Origin: Aldersonia sp036524855
GTDB lineage: Bacteria; Actinomycetota; Actinomycetes; Mycobacteriales; Mycobacteriaceae
Length of the DNA stretch: 64,000 nt
NCBI GenBank assembly: GCA_036524855.1
Contig: DATDBL010000019.1
Location: 4,311 to 68,310 of the forward strand
Reading direction: 5' to 3'
Position numbers and translations under genes: made by a program. The notes under the pieces are model-generated. The model had not been told where the DNA came from. It did no database searches and saw only the letters and a list, made by a program, of their open reading frames with translations. Each line of letters opens with the position of its first letter. Positions within the stretch are counted from its first letter, which is position 1. Of the stretch, positions 18,968 through 26,321 are shown in pieces.

Positions 18968-18976
18968 AGTTCTGCA
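18965..18976. promoter_or_regulatory. TGCA-N4-TGCA palindrome, candidate LysR operator (copy 2)
   Basis: TGCAGTTCTGCA, within the perfect dyad GGTGCAG-TT-CTGCACC (18963-18978), precedes the MHS transporter by about 150 bp. It matches copy 1 apart from inversion of the central bases. Confidence 0.6.
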
Positions 18977-19125
18977 CCAGTGTGGCGCGGCATTGGCGGT
19001 TGCCCGGAACGGAAAAGCGGCCGAACATTTCATGGACGACGTGCTCGCCCTCACAGGCCGTTCGCGCACCCTCCCCGACCACCCACCTCGGACCACCCCG
19101 AATCTCGGACCACTCAGGAGTTCAC

Positions 19126-20520
19126 ATGGATCACCCGTCCCCGACCGGCCACGGCGCCGCCACCGCGCCCGCGCGGTCCGGGCTCAAGAAGGTCGTCGCG
19201 GCCTCGATGGCAGGCACGGTCGTCGAGTGGTACGAGTTCTTCATCTACGGCACCGCCGCCACCCTGGTGTTCAGCAAGATCTTCTTCTCCTCCGGCATGA
19301 ACGAACTCACCGCGATCCTCGCCGCATTCGTCACCTACGCCGTCGGTTTCGTCGCCCGCCCCCTCGGCGGCATCGTGTTCGGGTACTACGGCGACAAATA
19401 CGGGCGCAAGAAGCTGCTCCAGTTCAGCCTGATCCTCGTCGGTAGCGCCACCTTCCTGATGGGCTGTCTGCCCACCTACAACCAGATCGGTGTGTGGGCA
19501 CCGACCCTGCTGGTGCTGCTGCGCTTCGTGCAGGGCTTCGCGGTCGGCGGCGAATGGGGCGGGGCAGTGCTGCTCGTCGCCGAGCACAGTCCCGATCGGC
19601 GGCGCGGATTCTGGGCCAGCTGGCCGCAGGCCGGGGTGCCCGCCGGCAACCTGATCGCCACCGTGGTGCTGCTCGCGCTCACCGCCGCCCTGCCCGAATC
19701 GTCGTTTTTGAGCTGGGGTTGGCGGATCGCGTTCTGGCTGTCCGCAGTGATCGTGTTTATCGGCTACTACATCCGCACCAAGATCTCCGACGCCCCGATC
19801 TTCCTCGCCGCCCAGCAGGAGGAGGAGATCGCGTCCGCGTCGCGGTTCGGCGCCGTCGAGGTCGTCAAGCGCTATCCCCGTGGGGTGTTGACCGCGATGG
19901 GTCTGCGCTTCGGCGAGAACATCATGTACTACCTGCTGGTCACCTTCTCCATCACCTATCTCAAGATCGTGGTCGGCACTGACACCAGCACCATCCTGTG
20001 GTGGATGCTCGTCGCCCACGCCGTCCACTTCGTCGCCATCCCGCTGGCCGGGCAGCTCTCCGACCGGATCGGGCGCCGCCCGGTGTACCTGATCGGCGCG
20101 GTGATGGCCGGCCTCTGGGGCTTCTACGCCTATCCCATGATGAACAGCAACAACGGCGCGATCATCATGACCGCCATCACCATCGGCCTGATCTTCCACG
20201 CGTTCATGTACGCCGCCCAGCCCGCCACCATGGCCGAGATGTTCCCCACCCGGATGCGCTACTCCGGTGTCTCGGTCGGCTACCAGGTGACCTCGATCCT
20301 CGCCGGATCCCTCGCCCCGATCATCGCCGTCGGCCTGCTCGAGAAATTCGACTCCGCCGTCCCGATCGCCTGGTACCTCGCCATCGCCTGCGCGATCACC
20401 GTGATCGCCGTGCTCTGCGCCCGCGAAACCAAAGGCATCTCGCTGGAAAGCATCGATCGCGCCGATGCCGCCCGCGCCGCAGCCGAGACCCGCGACCACG
20501 CACAGGTCGGCTCGAAATAG
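19126..20520 (+). CDS. MHS-family (metabolite:H+ symporter) MFS transporter
   Basis: The 464-residue protein has about twelve membrane segments and the MHS signatures: VVEWYEFFIYGTAA in the first helix, FVARPLGGIVFGYYGDKYGR at the loop 2-3 motif and RFVQGFAVGGEWGGA in helix 4. Members take up carboxylic acids or zwitterions with protons. The ATG at 19126 follows a good AGGAG site; further upstream codons do not look coding. It probably imports the substrate of the neighbouring catabolic island, which by the transporter family is likely an organic acid. Confidence 0.9.
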   Translation: MDHPSPTGHGAATAPARSGLKKVVAASMAGTVVEWYEFFIYGTAATLVFSKIFFSSGMNELTAILAAFVTYAVGFVARPLGGIVFGYYGDKYGRKKLLQFSLILVGSATFLMGCLPTYNQIGVWAPTLLVLLRFVQGFAVGGEWGGAVLLVAEHSPDRRRGFWASWPQAGVPAGNLIATVVLLALTAALPESSFLSWGWRIAFWLSAVIVFIGYYIRTKISDAPIFLAAQQEEEIASASRFGAVEVVKRYPRGVLTAMGLRFGENIMYYLLVTFSITYLKIVVGTDTSTILWWMLVAHAVHFVAIPLAGQLSDRIGRRPVYLIGAVMAGLWGFYAYPMMNSNNGAIIMTAITIGLIFHAFMYAAQPATMAEMFPTRMRYSGVSVGYQVTSILAGSLAPIIAVGLLEKFDSAVPIAWYLAIACAITVIAVLCARETKGISLESIDRADAARAAAETRDHAQVGSK

Positions 20521-20863
20521 CCGCTCAGCCGTGCGGCGCCACCCCCGGACCGTGCACGCCGACACCCGCGGCGGTGCACAGTCGGGTGCCACACCCCCGT
20601 CCGCCCGCACCAGCCCGGAACGACAGACCAGCCACCGACGGCTGCGGCGCGCTGGTCGTCATGCCGGTCTGACCCGAATCCTCTTCTACCGCAGAGGTAA
20701 CCACGCACCCGGGTACCGGATCGTGGATATTGTTGTTGGGCAGTGGATTCAACGACCGGGCTTCCCCCGCCGCCGATGAAGACCTTCGGCCCGATGATCC
20801 CCCGCCGCCTCGCGGTGCGCTCGAGATCCCGATACCGTGGCGGGCGCTGAGGTTGATCATTTC
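20521..20863. other. 343-bp intergenic region between convergent genes
   Basis: This gap separates the transporter from the convergent SDR gene. I see no gene, clear hairpin with a T-run, or repeat in it. Open frames here lack ribosome sites and family resemblance. Confidence 0.5.
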
Positions 20864-21532
20864 CTATCGCTGCTGTGCGGAGAGTGCCTCGGGGATGGGA
20901 GTATCGCCATCGCCGAACTCGATCATGCGCCCGGCAGTCGAGGCGTCGTCGTCCAGTACTCCAGCGATTACGAGGGCCACGTTGGCCCGAGAGGTGCGGT
21001 GGTGTGCGTCGGAGTGCTGGCCGGAGACGACATCGATCTTGCCGCTGGGCTCGTCCAAGGTCAGGAGGCCAGGAGCGACGATCGTCCAGTCCAGGCCCGA
21101 AGCCCGCAGGTGGTCGTCCGCGTCGGCCTTGGCCTGGGCGTAGGGGTAGAACGGATCGTCCGCGGGCACGCCGTGGTCCTGGCCGGCGCCCATGTACGAC
21201 ACCATGACGAAGCGCCTCACCCCGGCCTTCTGGGCGGCGTCGATGGTCCGGATCGCCGCGTCCCGGTCGACGGCGTAGGTTCGCTCCGGGTTGCCTCCGC
21301 CGGCCCCGGCACTCCACACCACGGCGTCCTGGCAGCGCAACTGCTCGGCGATCTCGTCGACGGAGAGCTTCTCGACGTCGGCGACCACAGCAGTCGCGCC
21401 GGTCTGCTCGACGTCGTCGGTGTGGTGGGGGTTACGGAAGATGCTGGTGACGTCGTTGCCACCGGACTGCAGCAGCGGCGCCAGGATGAGCGCGATCTTG
21501 CCGTGGCCGCCGATGATGGACACGCGGGACAT
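20864..21532 (-). CDS. NAD(P)H-binding atypical SDR (NmrA-like)
   Basis: The 222-residue protein starts with the Rossmann motif SIIGGHGKIAL, an atypical-SDR variant of TGxxGxxG. It continues with VVADVEK, a DAVVWSAGAGG turn, RRFVMVSYMGA and the YAQAKADADDHL helix holding the Tyr/Lys pair, then LDWTIVAPGLL. Proteins of this kind act as NAD(P)H sensors or small reductases. The ATG at 21532 with AAGGGAGAA upstream was preferred over an earlier in-frame start. It is divergent from the P-loop ATPase gene; no functional link is evident. Confidence 0.8.
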   Translation of the reverse strand: MSRVSIIGGHGKIALILAPLLQSGGNDVTSIFRNPHHTDDVEQTGATAVVADVEKLSVDEIAEQLRCQDAVVWSAGAGGGNPERTYAVDRDAAIRTIDAAQKAGVRRFVMVSYMGAGQDHGVPADDPFYPYAQAKADADDHLRASGLDWTIVAPGLLTLDEPSGKIDVVSGQHSDAHHRTSRANVALVIAGVLDDDASTAGRMIEFGDGDTPIPEALSAQQR

Positions 21533-21680
21533 AGCAGTTCTCCCTTGAAAGGGGTTCTCCTTGAAGGACGGGAACCCATCTCGATGGCAGATTACGCCCC
21601 GCCCCTCCCGCACACGGCGATCCCCGGGAATGCGGTCCCGGAGTTAGTCCACTACGGCTTCCTCTGTTCTGCGACACGGC

Positions 21681-23057
21681 ATGGCGTGGATTACTGCAAC
21701 GTACGCTGACGACGTGACACCGGACGACGAGGATTTCCTCACCGAGCTGTACCAGGCACTGCATCAGGAAGCTGTCGGTCCGGAGTCTCCATACTATGTC
21801 GCTCTCGAAAGGCTGCCGGGCAACGTACTCGGGCAGGATGCCGTTCCGCGCCTGGGGCGAGAGATACGACGCAGCACAGTAGGCAATGCCTTCTTCTTGT
21901 CCGGGTTGCGCGGCTCGGGAAAGTCGAGTCAGCTCAAGCGGCTGCGCAGGGACCTCGGCGAGATCGGCTTCGCTGTCCTGATGGCGGACGCGGAGAACTA
22001 CCTCGACCTGCGCCGGCCCCTCGACGTCACGCAGATGCTTTTCTTTCTCGTCGGCGCAATTTGGGACGAAGCCGTCGAGCTCGGTTGGCTCGAGCGCGAT
22101 GCCGTCACCGGCGGTGGATGGGACCGACTCAAGGACTGGCTGAAGTCGCTGCCCAACCGGATCACGCCAACGGAACTCGAGGTCGGTGGCGAGGTCGGCA
22201 TTCCCGAGGTCGTGAAAGGTAATGTGGTCCTGCGCGCCGAGATTCGCGAGAATCCGGACTTCGTCAAGAAGCTCGACTCCTTCCTGCGGGGACGTCAGGC
22301 AGAGCTGCTCGGGGAGGCCCGGCGCATCGTCGCCGACATGGTCGAGGCCATTCGAGTCCGGTGGACGGGGGATTCGTGGAAGGGCCTGGTCGTCATCGTC
22401 GACTCGCTCGACCACAACAGGGCTATCGAGACGGAGAACTTCAACGACGTTCGCCGAGCCCTGGCCAACCTGTTCGACCTCGACCGCGACAAGCTGATCC
22501 TGCCGTCGTGCAGGATGGTGTTCACGCTCCCGAGTTACGTAAGAGCGACGGGGGCCGGCGCACGCTACCTGACGAACGTCAAGGTTCTTGAGCGCGAGGG
22601 CAATCCGTACGCGCCGGGGGTCGATGCACTCCGCGAGATTCTCCGCAAGCGTGTGCCAGGTCGAGCACTCGACCGACTGTTTGCGGACGACGCGTTGGTC
22701 GAGCAGCTGATCTTGGCTTCTGGCGGCCACCTGAGGATGCTGCTCGGTCTCGCCGTCGAGCTGATCACCCAGGCAGAGGTGCTTCCCGTCGATATGCCAA
22801 CGGTCGAGTCGTCGATCCAGCAGGTACGCAACACCTTGCTGCCGATACCGTTCGACCAACTCGCCCTCTTGCGCACGGTATCGGACACCCAGCAGCTTCC
22901 GCTCGGTTCGGAGGACGAGTGGCACATCGTCGCAGAACTGCTCAACGAACGATTGGTCCTGGGATATCAGAACGGGGAGCCCTGGTACTGCGTCCATCCG
23001 TTGCTGCGCGACAGAGTAGACCGCGACAGAGAAGAAGATGCCACAACCCGAACGTGA
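21681..23057 (+). CDS. P-loop NTPase of an ATPase-TPR gene pair (possible conflict system)
   Basis: This 458-residue protein has a Walker A motif GLRGSGKS at 75-82, a Walker B-like LVVIVDSLD at 235-243, and a C-terminal winged-helix-like stretch (about 380-450). Between the motifs there is an unusual insert of about 100 residues. The layout is that of STAND/AAA-type ATPases that switch on binding a signal. It overlaps the TPR gene by 20 bp, so the two are translated together, and lies among decayed toxin-antitoxin genes. That context suggests a defence or conflict system, but no nuclease or other effector domain is recognisable in this protein. The function is unknown. Confidence 0.75.
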   Translation: MAWITATYADDVTPDDEDFLTELYQALHQEAVGPESPYYVALERLPGNVLGQDAVPRLGREIRRSTVGNAFFLSGLRGSGKSSQLKRLRRDLGEIGFAVLMADAENYLDLRRPLDVTQMLFFLVGAIWDEAVELGWLERDAVTGGGWDRLKDWLKSLPNRITPTELEVGGEVGIPEVVKGNVVLRAEIRENPDFVKKLDSFLRGRQAELLGEARRIVADMVEAIRVRWTGDSWKGLVVIVDSLDHNRAIETENFNDVRRALANLFDLDRDKLILPSCRMVFTLPSYVRATGAGARYLTNVKVLEREGNPYAPGVDALREILRKRVPGRALDRLFADDALVEQLILASGGHLRMLLGLAVELITQAEVLPVDMPTVESSIQQVRNTLLPIPFDQLALLRTVSDTQQLPLGSEDEWHIVAELLNERLVLGYQNGEPWYCVHPLLRDRVDRDREEDATTRT

Positions 23058-24555
23058 GCCGGAGTTTCTCCCTGCCGCCGGCGAGGACGCGTGGGCGCGA
23101 CTGCGCCGACACCTCGACCGGGCGAACCGGTTCTGGCTGTGTTTCCTGCTGACCGCGGACGTTCACCAGGAACGGATTCTGCGGGAGCGAGCCGACGCGA
23201 ATCGCCGCCGGCGCGTGCAACCCTTTGCGCTCTACCGCGCCACCCAGCCATCGGAGCTCGTGGAGTACGCGATCCAATTGGAAGGCAGCGGCCCTCCGCC
23301 GCCGGGCTGCAGCTGGATCACCGCACCACTGTCGGCGTCCGACGAGTGGCTCAGCGCATGGCGCGGACTGCTCTACGGGCTGAACGGACGCCGTGACGTT
23401 CTGCGGCGCCGGTTGGGCGGACTCGTCATTGCCGCACCTCCTGCTGTCAAGGTGCTTGCCCAGCGCGAAACCAGCGACCTGTGGTCGGTGCTCGACCTCT
23501 TGATCGAGTTGGTTCCCGTCCCGGTCCAGGCCGAGGTCACGCCGCGCGCGAACGACGTCGCGCCCCCCGATCCAGGACGCGCGCGGACGGTCGGGCTGCA
23601 GCTCGGAGACGCACCGGGTGAAATCCTCGACCGTGCGCTCGAGCTTCTCGAACGCCCGCCTGCCGATCTGGCCACCGTGGCCCGAGCGCGGGCGTCGAGG
23701 CTGATCATGGATGCGGCACGAGCCGGCGCCGCGGACGTGGCCGCAGTCGTGGCATTGCGGCTGGTTGTCGGACTGATCGACCAAGGCGACGAGGTGGCCG
23801 CCTTCGACCTGGCGCGCACCATCCTGAGATATCCGGTCAACGACAGCACCCGCATCGCATTATTCGATGTGGCGGCAGATCTCGCTGTGTCCGCCGGCGA
23901 GCTGGACGTCGCGTTCGAGTACGCGGCGGAATCTGCTCGATTGCAGGACCGAAAGGCCGACCGTGTCTCCACGCCCGAAGCCCAGCGCGACCTCGCGATC
24001 AGCCTGAACAAGGTCGGCGACATACTCACCGCCCTCGGCGACCCCACCGCCGCCCTCGACCACTACCGCCGCTCCCTTGACATCGCCGAACAACTCGCCG
24101 AGCGCATCCCCACCCCCGAAGCCCAGCGCGACGTCTCGATCAGCCTCGAAAGGGTCGGCGACACGCTCACCGCCCTCGGCGACCCCACCGCCGCCCTCGA
24201 CCACTACCGCCGCTCCCTGCACATCCGCGAGCAACTCGTCGAGCATGTCCCGACTCCCGAAGCCCATCGCGACCTCGCGATCAGCCTCGACATCGTCGGC
24301 GACATGCTCACCGCCCTCGGCGACCCCACCGCCGCCCTCGACCACTACCGCCGCTCCCTGCACATCCGCGAGCAACTAGTCGAGCATGTCCCGACTCCCG
24401 AAGCCCAGCGCGACCTCGCGATCAGCCTCGACAACGTCGGCGACACGCTCACCGCCCTCGGCGACCCCACCGCTGCCCTCGACCACCACCGCCGCTCTTC
24501 GCAGCTCCGCGAGCAACTCGCCGACCCCATCCCCACCCCCGAAGCCGACCCGTAG
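23038..24555 (+). CDS. TPR-repeat protein partner of the P-loop ATPase, abrupt C-terminus
   Basis: The 505-residue protein has three parts. Residues 1-165 form an unrecognised alpha/beta domain (LRRHLDRANRFWLCFLLTAD). About 175-315 is helical. From about 312 on there are four near-identical 47-residue TPR-like repeats, each opening TPEAQRDLAISL and containing ALGDPTAALDHYRRSL. The reading frame stops six residues into a fifth repeat (TPEADP). At the nucleotide level the units are 141 bp and very similar, pointing to recent expansion. Next to a STAND-like ATPase, the TPR array may sense a ligand or partner. The abrupt end, meeting a truncated toxin gene on the other strand, suggests the 3' part has been lost. 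Confidence 0.75.
   Translation: MPQPEREPEFLPAAGEDAWARLRRHLDRANRFWLCFLLTADVHQERILRERADANRRRRVQPFALYRATQPSELVEYAIQLEGSGPPPPGCSWITAPLSASDEWLSAWRGLLYGLNGRRDVLRRRLGGLVIAAPPAVKVLAQRETSDLWSVLDLLIELVPVPVQAEVTPRANDVAPPDPGRARTVGLQLGDAPGEILDRALELLERPPADLATVARARASRLIMDAARAGAADVAAVVALRLVVGLIDQGDEVAAFDLARTILRYPVNDSTRIALFDVAADLAVSAGELDVAFEYAAESARLQDRKADRVSTPEAQRDLAISLNKVGDILTALGDPTAALDHYRRSLDIAEQLAERIPTPEAQRDVSISLERVGDTLTALGDPTAALDHYRRSLHIREQLVEHVPTPEAHRDLAISLDIVGDMLTALGDPTAALDHYRRSLHIREQLVEHVPTPEAQRDLAISLDNVGDTLTALGDPTAALDHHRRSSQLREQLADPIPTPEADP
23971..24534 (+). repeat. Four tandem 141-bp repeats within the TPR gene
   Basis: Units begin at 23971, 24112, 24253 and 24394. Each encodes 47 residues starting with Thr-Pro-Glu-Ala, and the block coding for ALGDPTAALDHYRRS is almost base-identical between units. 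A fifth unit starts at 24535 and stops after six codons. Identity this high between TPR units implies recent duplication or gene conversion, and copy number is likely to vary among strains. Confidence 0.9.
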
Positions 24556-24556
24556 T

Positions 24557-24698
24557 CTCCAACTACCGGCCAGGCGTCCCACGGCGCGTCGACGAGCCGG
24601 ATGATCCGTTCCATGAGTGCGTCGTAGGCGACGTGGTTGTCGATGAGGTCGGCGAACTGGTTCTGGGCGCGTCCGATCAGCATCGGCCGGTAGCTCAC
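24557..24698 (-). pseudogene. Truncated toxin-like gene (RelE/ParE-like), N-terminal fragment
   Basis: A GTG at 24698, overlapping the stop of the upstream gene, opens a frame reading SYRPMLIGRAQNQFADLID and then ALMERIIRLVDAPWDAWPV. I recognise this as the beginning of a small actinobacterial RelE/ParE-like toxin. The match ends near 24557, exactly where the TPR gene on the other strand ends, so roughly the C-terminal half is missing. It would have been paired with the DUF6247-type gene just upstream. Assignment to RelE/ParE is from memory of similar sequences. Confidence 0.55.
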
Positions 24699-24989
24699 TG
24701 CGTGTTGTCCCACCCGGGCAGCGGGACAAGGTCTTCGGGGCGGGTGCGGCGCGCGGCCTGTGCGGCGGCGTCGAATCCGGGGTCGCTGTAGGCGGCGGCG
24801 CGGAGCCGCCAGCGGTGCAGGAGGGCGCGCAGCGGGGGACATTGCCCGACTTCGCGGGCAGCGTCGAGTCCGGACCGGTACTCGGCGAGGAATTGGTCGT
24901 GCCACCGGTCCGGTAGCAGCGCGAGGATCTGCGCGGGGTCGTCCGGATCCGGTTGTGGTGGGCAGTGATTCTGCGGTCAACTCAGCCAC
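24695..24989 (-). pseudogene. DUF6247-type small protein gene with a frameshift
   Basis: The main body (DPAQILALLPDRWHDQFLAE through PEDLVPLPGWD) matches the actinobacterial DUF6247 family, found beside small toxin genes. It has no start in its own frame. A GTG at 24989, overlapping the stop of the XRE gene, opens a different frame reading AELTAESLP. A one-base indel near 24955-24965 would join the two. So an ancestral gene translationally coupled to the XRE gene appears broken near its 5' end. Confidence 0.6.
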
Positions 24990-25347
24990 CCACTCCGAGC
25001 TGTGCCGGGAGTGCGACCTCGACTGTCCGCCCGCCGAGGCGGGCGGTGATGGTCACCTCGGTAGCTCCGGCGGCGGCCAGGTAGTTGGCCAGCGTTGACA
25101 GCAGCAGATCGTCGCGCGCCTCCAGTCCGGAGACCGCGGCCTGTTTGATGCCCATCCGCTGCGCCAGCTCGGTCTGGGTCAGCTGCGCCGCACGCCGGAT
25201 TGCTGCCAGCCCCATCGCATGGGCGCGATCGGCCTGGGAAATCTCCGCGCGAATTGCCTTCACCCGCTGCGCAGTGTCGGGGTCGGCCAGCTTCTTCGCC
25301 AGCCGCTCGTTGCCACGCACGAACGTGGCCTGATCCTCATCACTCAT
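24982..25347 (-). CDS. XRE-family antitoxin (HigA-like)
   Basis: The 121-residue protein has a helix-turn-helix at about 50-85 (LTQTELAQRMGIKQAAVSGLE) after an N-terminal helical arm, then a short strand-rich tail (ATEVTITARLGGRTVEV). This is the architecture of HigA-type antitoxins that follow a phage-derived Gp49-like toxin gene. It overlaps the reading frame opened by the broken toxin gene by 4 bp. It appears intact while its toxin is not, and may persist as a DNA-binding repressor. Confidence 0.8.
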   Translation of the reverse strand: MSDEDQATFVRGNERLAKKLADPDTAQRVKAIRAEISQADRAHAMGLAAIRRAAQLTQTELAQRMGIKQAAVSGLEARDDLLLSTLANYLAAAGATEVTITARLGGRTVEVALPAQLGVGG

Positions 25348-25353
25348 GGTTGC

Positions 25354-25580
25354 TCACCCCATCTCGGTGTCAGTCGCCCGCTTCCACGCCTCGATCGCGG
25401 CGTCCGCTCGCGGGCCGACGCTGTCGCCGACTCGACGGCCGGTGCGCAGTCCAGCTCAACCAGCACCTGCAACTGCGCCAACAGCAGATCCCGACGCAGC
25501 CGATCAACATCACCCGCCGCAGCCGACTCCTCCAACCGAGTTAGGTAGTCGTCGAATTCCCGCGACCAATCGATCAACAC
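25354..25580 (-). pseudogene. HigB-like (phage Gp49-type) toxin with an internal deletion
   Basis: The first 47 codons read MLIDWSREFDDYLTRLEESA and onward to VLVELD, typical of actinobacterial HigB-like toxins of about 130 residues. The frame then jumps: a second frame reads RADAAIEAWKRATDTEMG followed by a stop at 25354-25356, which looks like the normal C-terminus. About 45-50 central residues, expected to include the RNase core, are missing and the ends are out of frame. Read straight through, the N-terminal frame ends at 25344 as a 78-residue protein with a scrambled tail. Confidence 0.65.
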
Positions 25581-25584
25581 GACC

Positions 25585-25609
25585 CAATATTGCTAGCGTG
25601 CAATATTGC
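25585..25609. promoter_or_regulatory. Two CAATATTGC boxes, candidate toxin-antitoxin operator/promoter
   Basis: CAATATTGC occurs at 25585-25593 and 25601-25609, 16 bp apart; CAATATTG is itself palindromic. The pair lies immediately before the toxin gene start at 25580 and is far AT-richer than its surroundings. Spaced operator boxes overlapping the -10 region are the usual autoregulatory sites of HigBA modules. Confidence 0.55.
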
Positions 25610-25765
25610 TTGCAAGCGTCACAGCGAGTGCGGCCGCGCGAAGGACGGCGAGCGCCGGGCGGCAGCACCCCGCGTCCTCGGGATACCCTGTCGCGCGGGC
25701 GCTGGATGCGATCGGCGACAACGCCTCCGCACGTGCCTATCGCCTACGCGAAAAAAACTTTCCAA

Positions 25766-26293
25766 CTACCCTGACGGGTGAACAGCCAGCCGCGCCAGGT
25801 ACTCCGCGACGCGGGGCTCGTCCCAGCCGTGCGCCTCGGCGACACCCTCGCCGATGGTGCGCAGATACTTCCGAGCGGGGGCGCGCGGCGCGACGTCGTG
25901 CAGGCCGACGGCACTGGTGAAGGTCAGCATTGGGTGCCCGTCGCGCACGCCGACCTCGAGCAGGCGGTCGTAGACGGGTGGCTCCTGGGCGCGGATGTCG
26001 TCGAACTGTTCGGCCGTCACCAGATAGGCGCGGGCGGGGGTCGGGCCGCGGACCTCGGGGTCGTAGAACGCCCGCCCGCCGCCCCACACCCTCGACTCGC
26101 CGGCGAAGAACACGCACCCGGGCAGCATGAACGCCAACGACCTGGCGGGAAGGGACGGGTCGCGGGCGCCGCGGTGGGACAGCCGGCCGCCCGGCGGGCA
26201 GCCTCCGGTGAGGTAGCAGGCCAGCCGTGCGGCGGCCATGTTGGATCCGTACGCCACGTACCAGACCGACCCGTGAGTGATTAAAGAGTCCAT
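25766..26293 (-). CDS. Gamma-glutamylcyclotransferase-fold protein (YGSN motif)
   Basis: The protein contains VWYVAYGSNM near its N-terminus, the signature of the gamma-glutamylcyclotransferase-like fold, then GGGRAFYDPE and RAYLVTAEQFDDI. Related actinobacterial proteins are often misnamed histone deacetylase. The best available start is the ATG at 26293 (175 residues), but it lies in the loop of the gltD terminator hairpin. In relatives translation usually begins at the residue just before Trp-Tyr-Val; here that codon is GTC. The real start is thus uncertain and expression may be impaired. The reaction is unknown. Confidence 0.65.
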   Translation of the reverse strand: MDSLITHGSVWYVAYGSNMAAARLACYLTGGCPPGGRLSHRGARDPSLPARSLAFMLPGCVFFAGESRVWGGGRAFYDPEVRGPTPARAYLVTAEQFDDIRAQEPPVYDRLLEVGVRDGHPMLTFTSAVGLHDVAPRAPARKYLRTIGEGVAEAHGWDEPRVAEYLARLAVHPSG

Positions 26294-26316
26294 GCACTCG
26301 TTAACCACTCACGGGT
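26269..26316. terminator. Long hairpin after gltD, member of a repeated terminator family
   Basis: The left arm 26269-26289 (starting ACCCGTGAGTG) pairs with 26296-26316 (ending CACTCACGGGT) with two mismatches around a 6-base loop. It begins 5 bp after the gltD stop. A hairpin with arms 19/21 identical occurs at 62386-62433 between mntH and the lacI-type gene, so it is a dispersed terminator-like element in this genome. Confidence 0.7.
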
Positions 26317-26321
26317 GGGGC

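Noticed and set aside
13554..19445. A very long (about 1960 codons) open frame on the + strand
   Set aside because: It runs antisense to five well-supported genes; long antisense frames are expected in high-GC DNA and its translation resembles no family and lacks a ribosome site.
23971..24555. Regular repeats considered as a CRISPR array
   Set aside because: Units are 141 bp, contiguous without unique spacers, keep one reading frame and encode TPR motifs.
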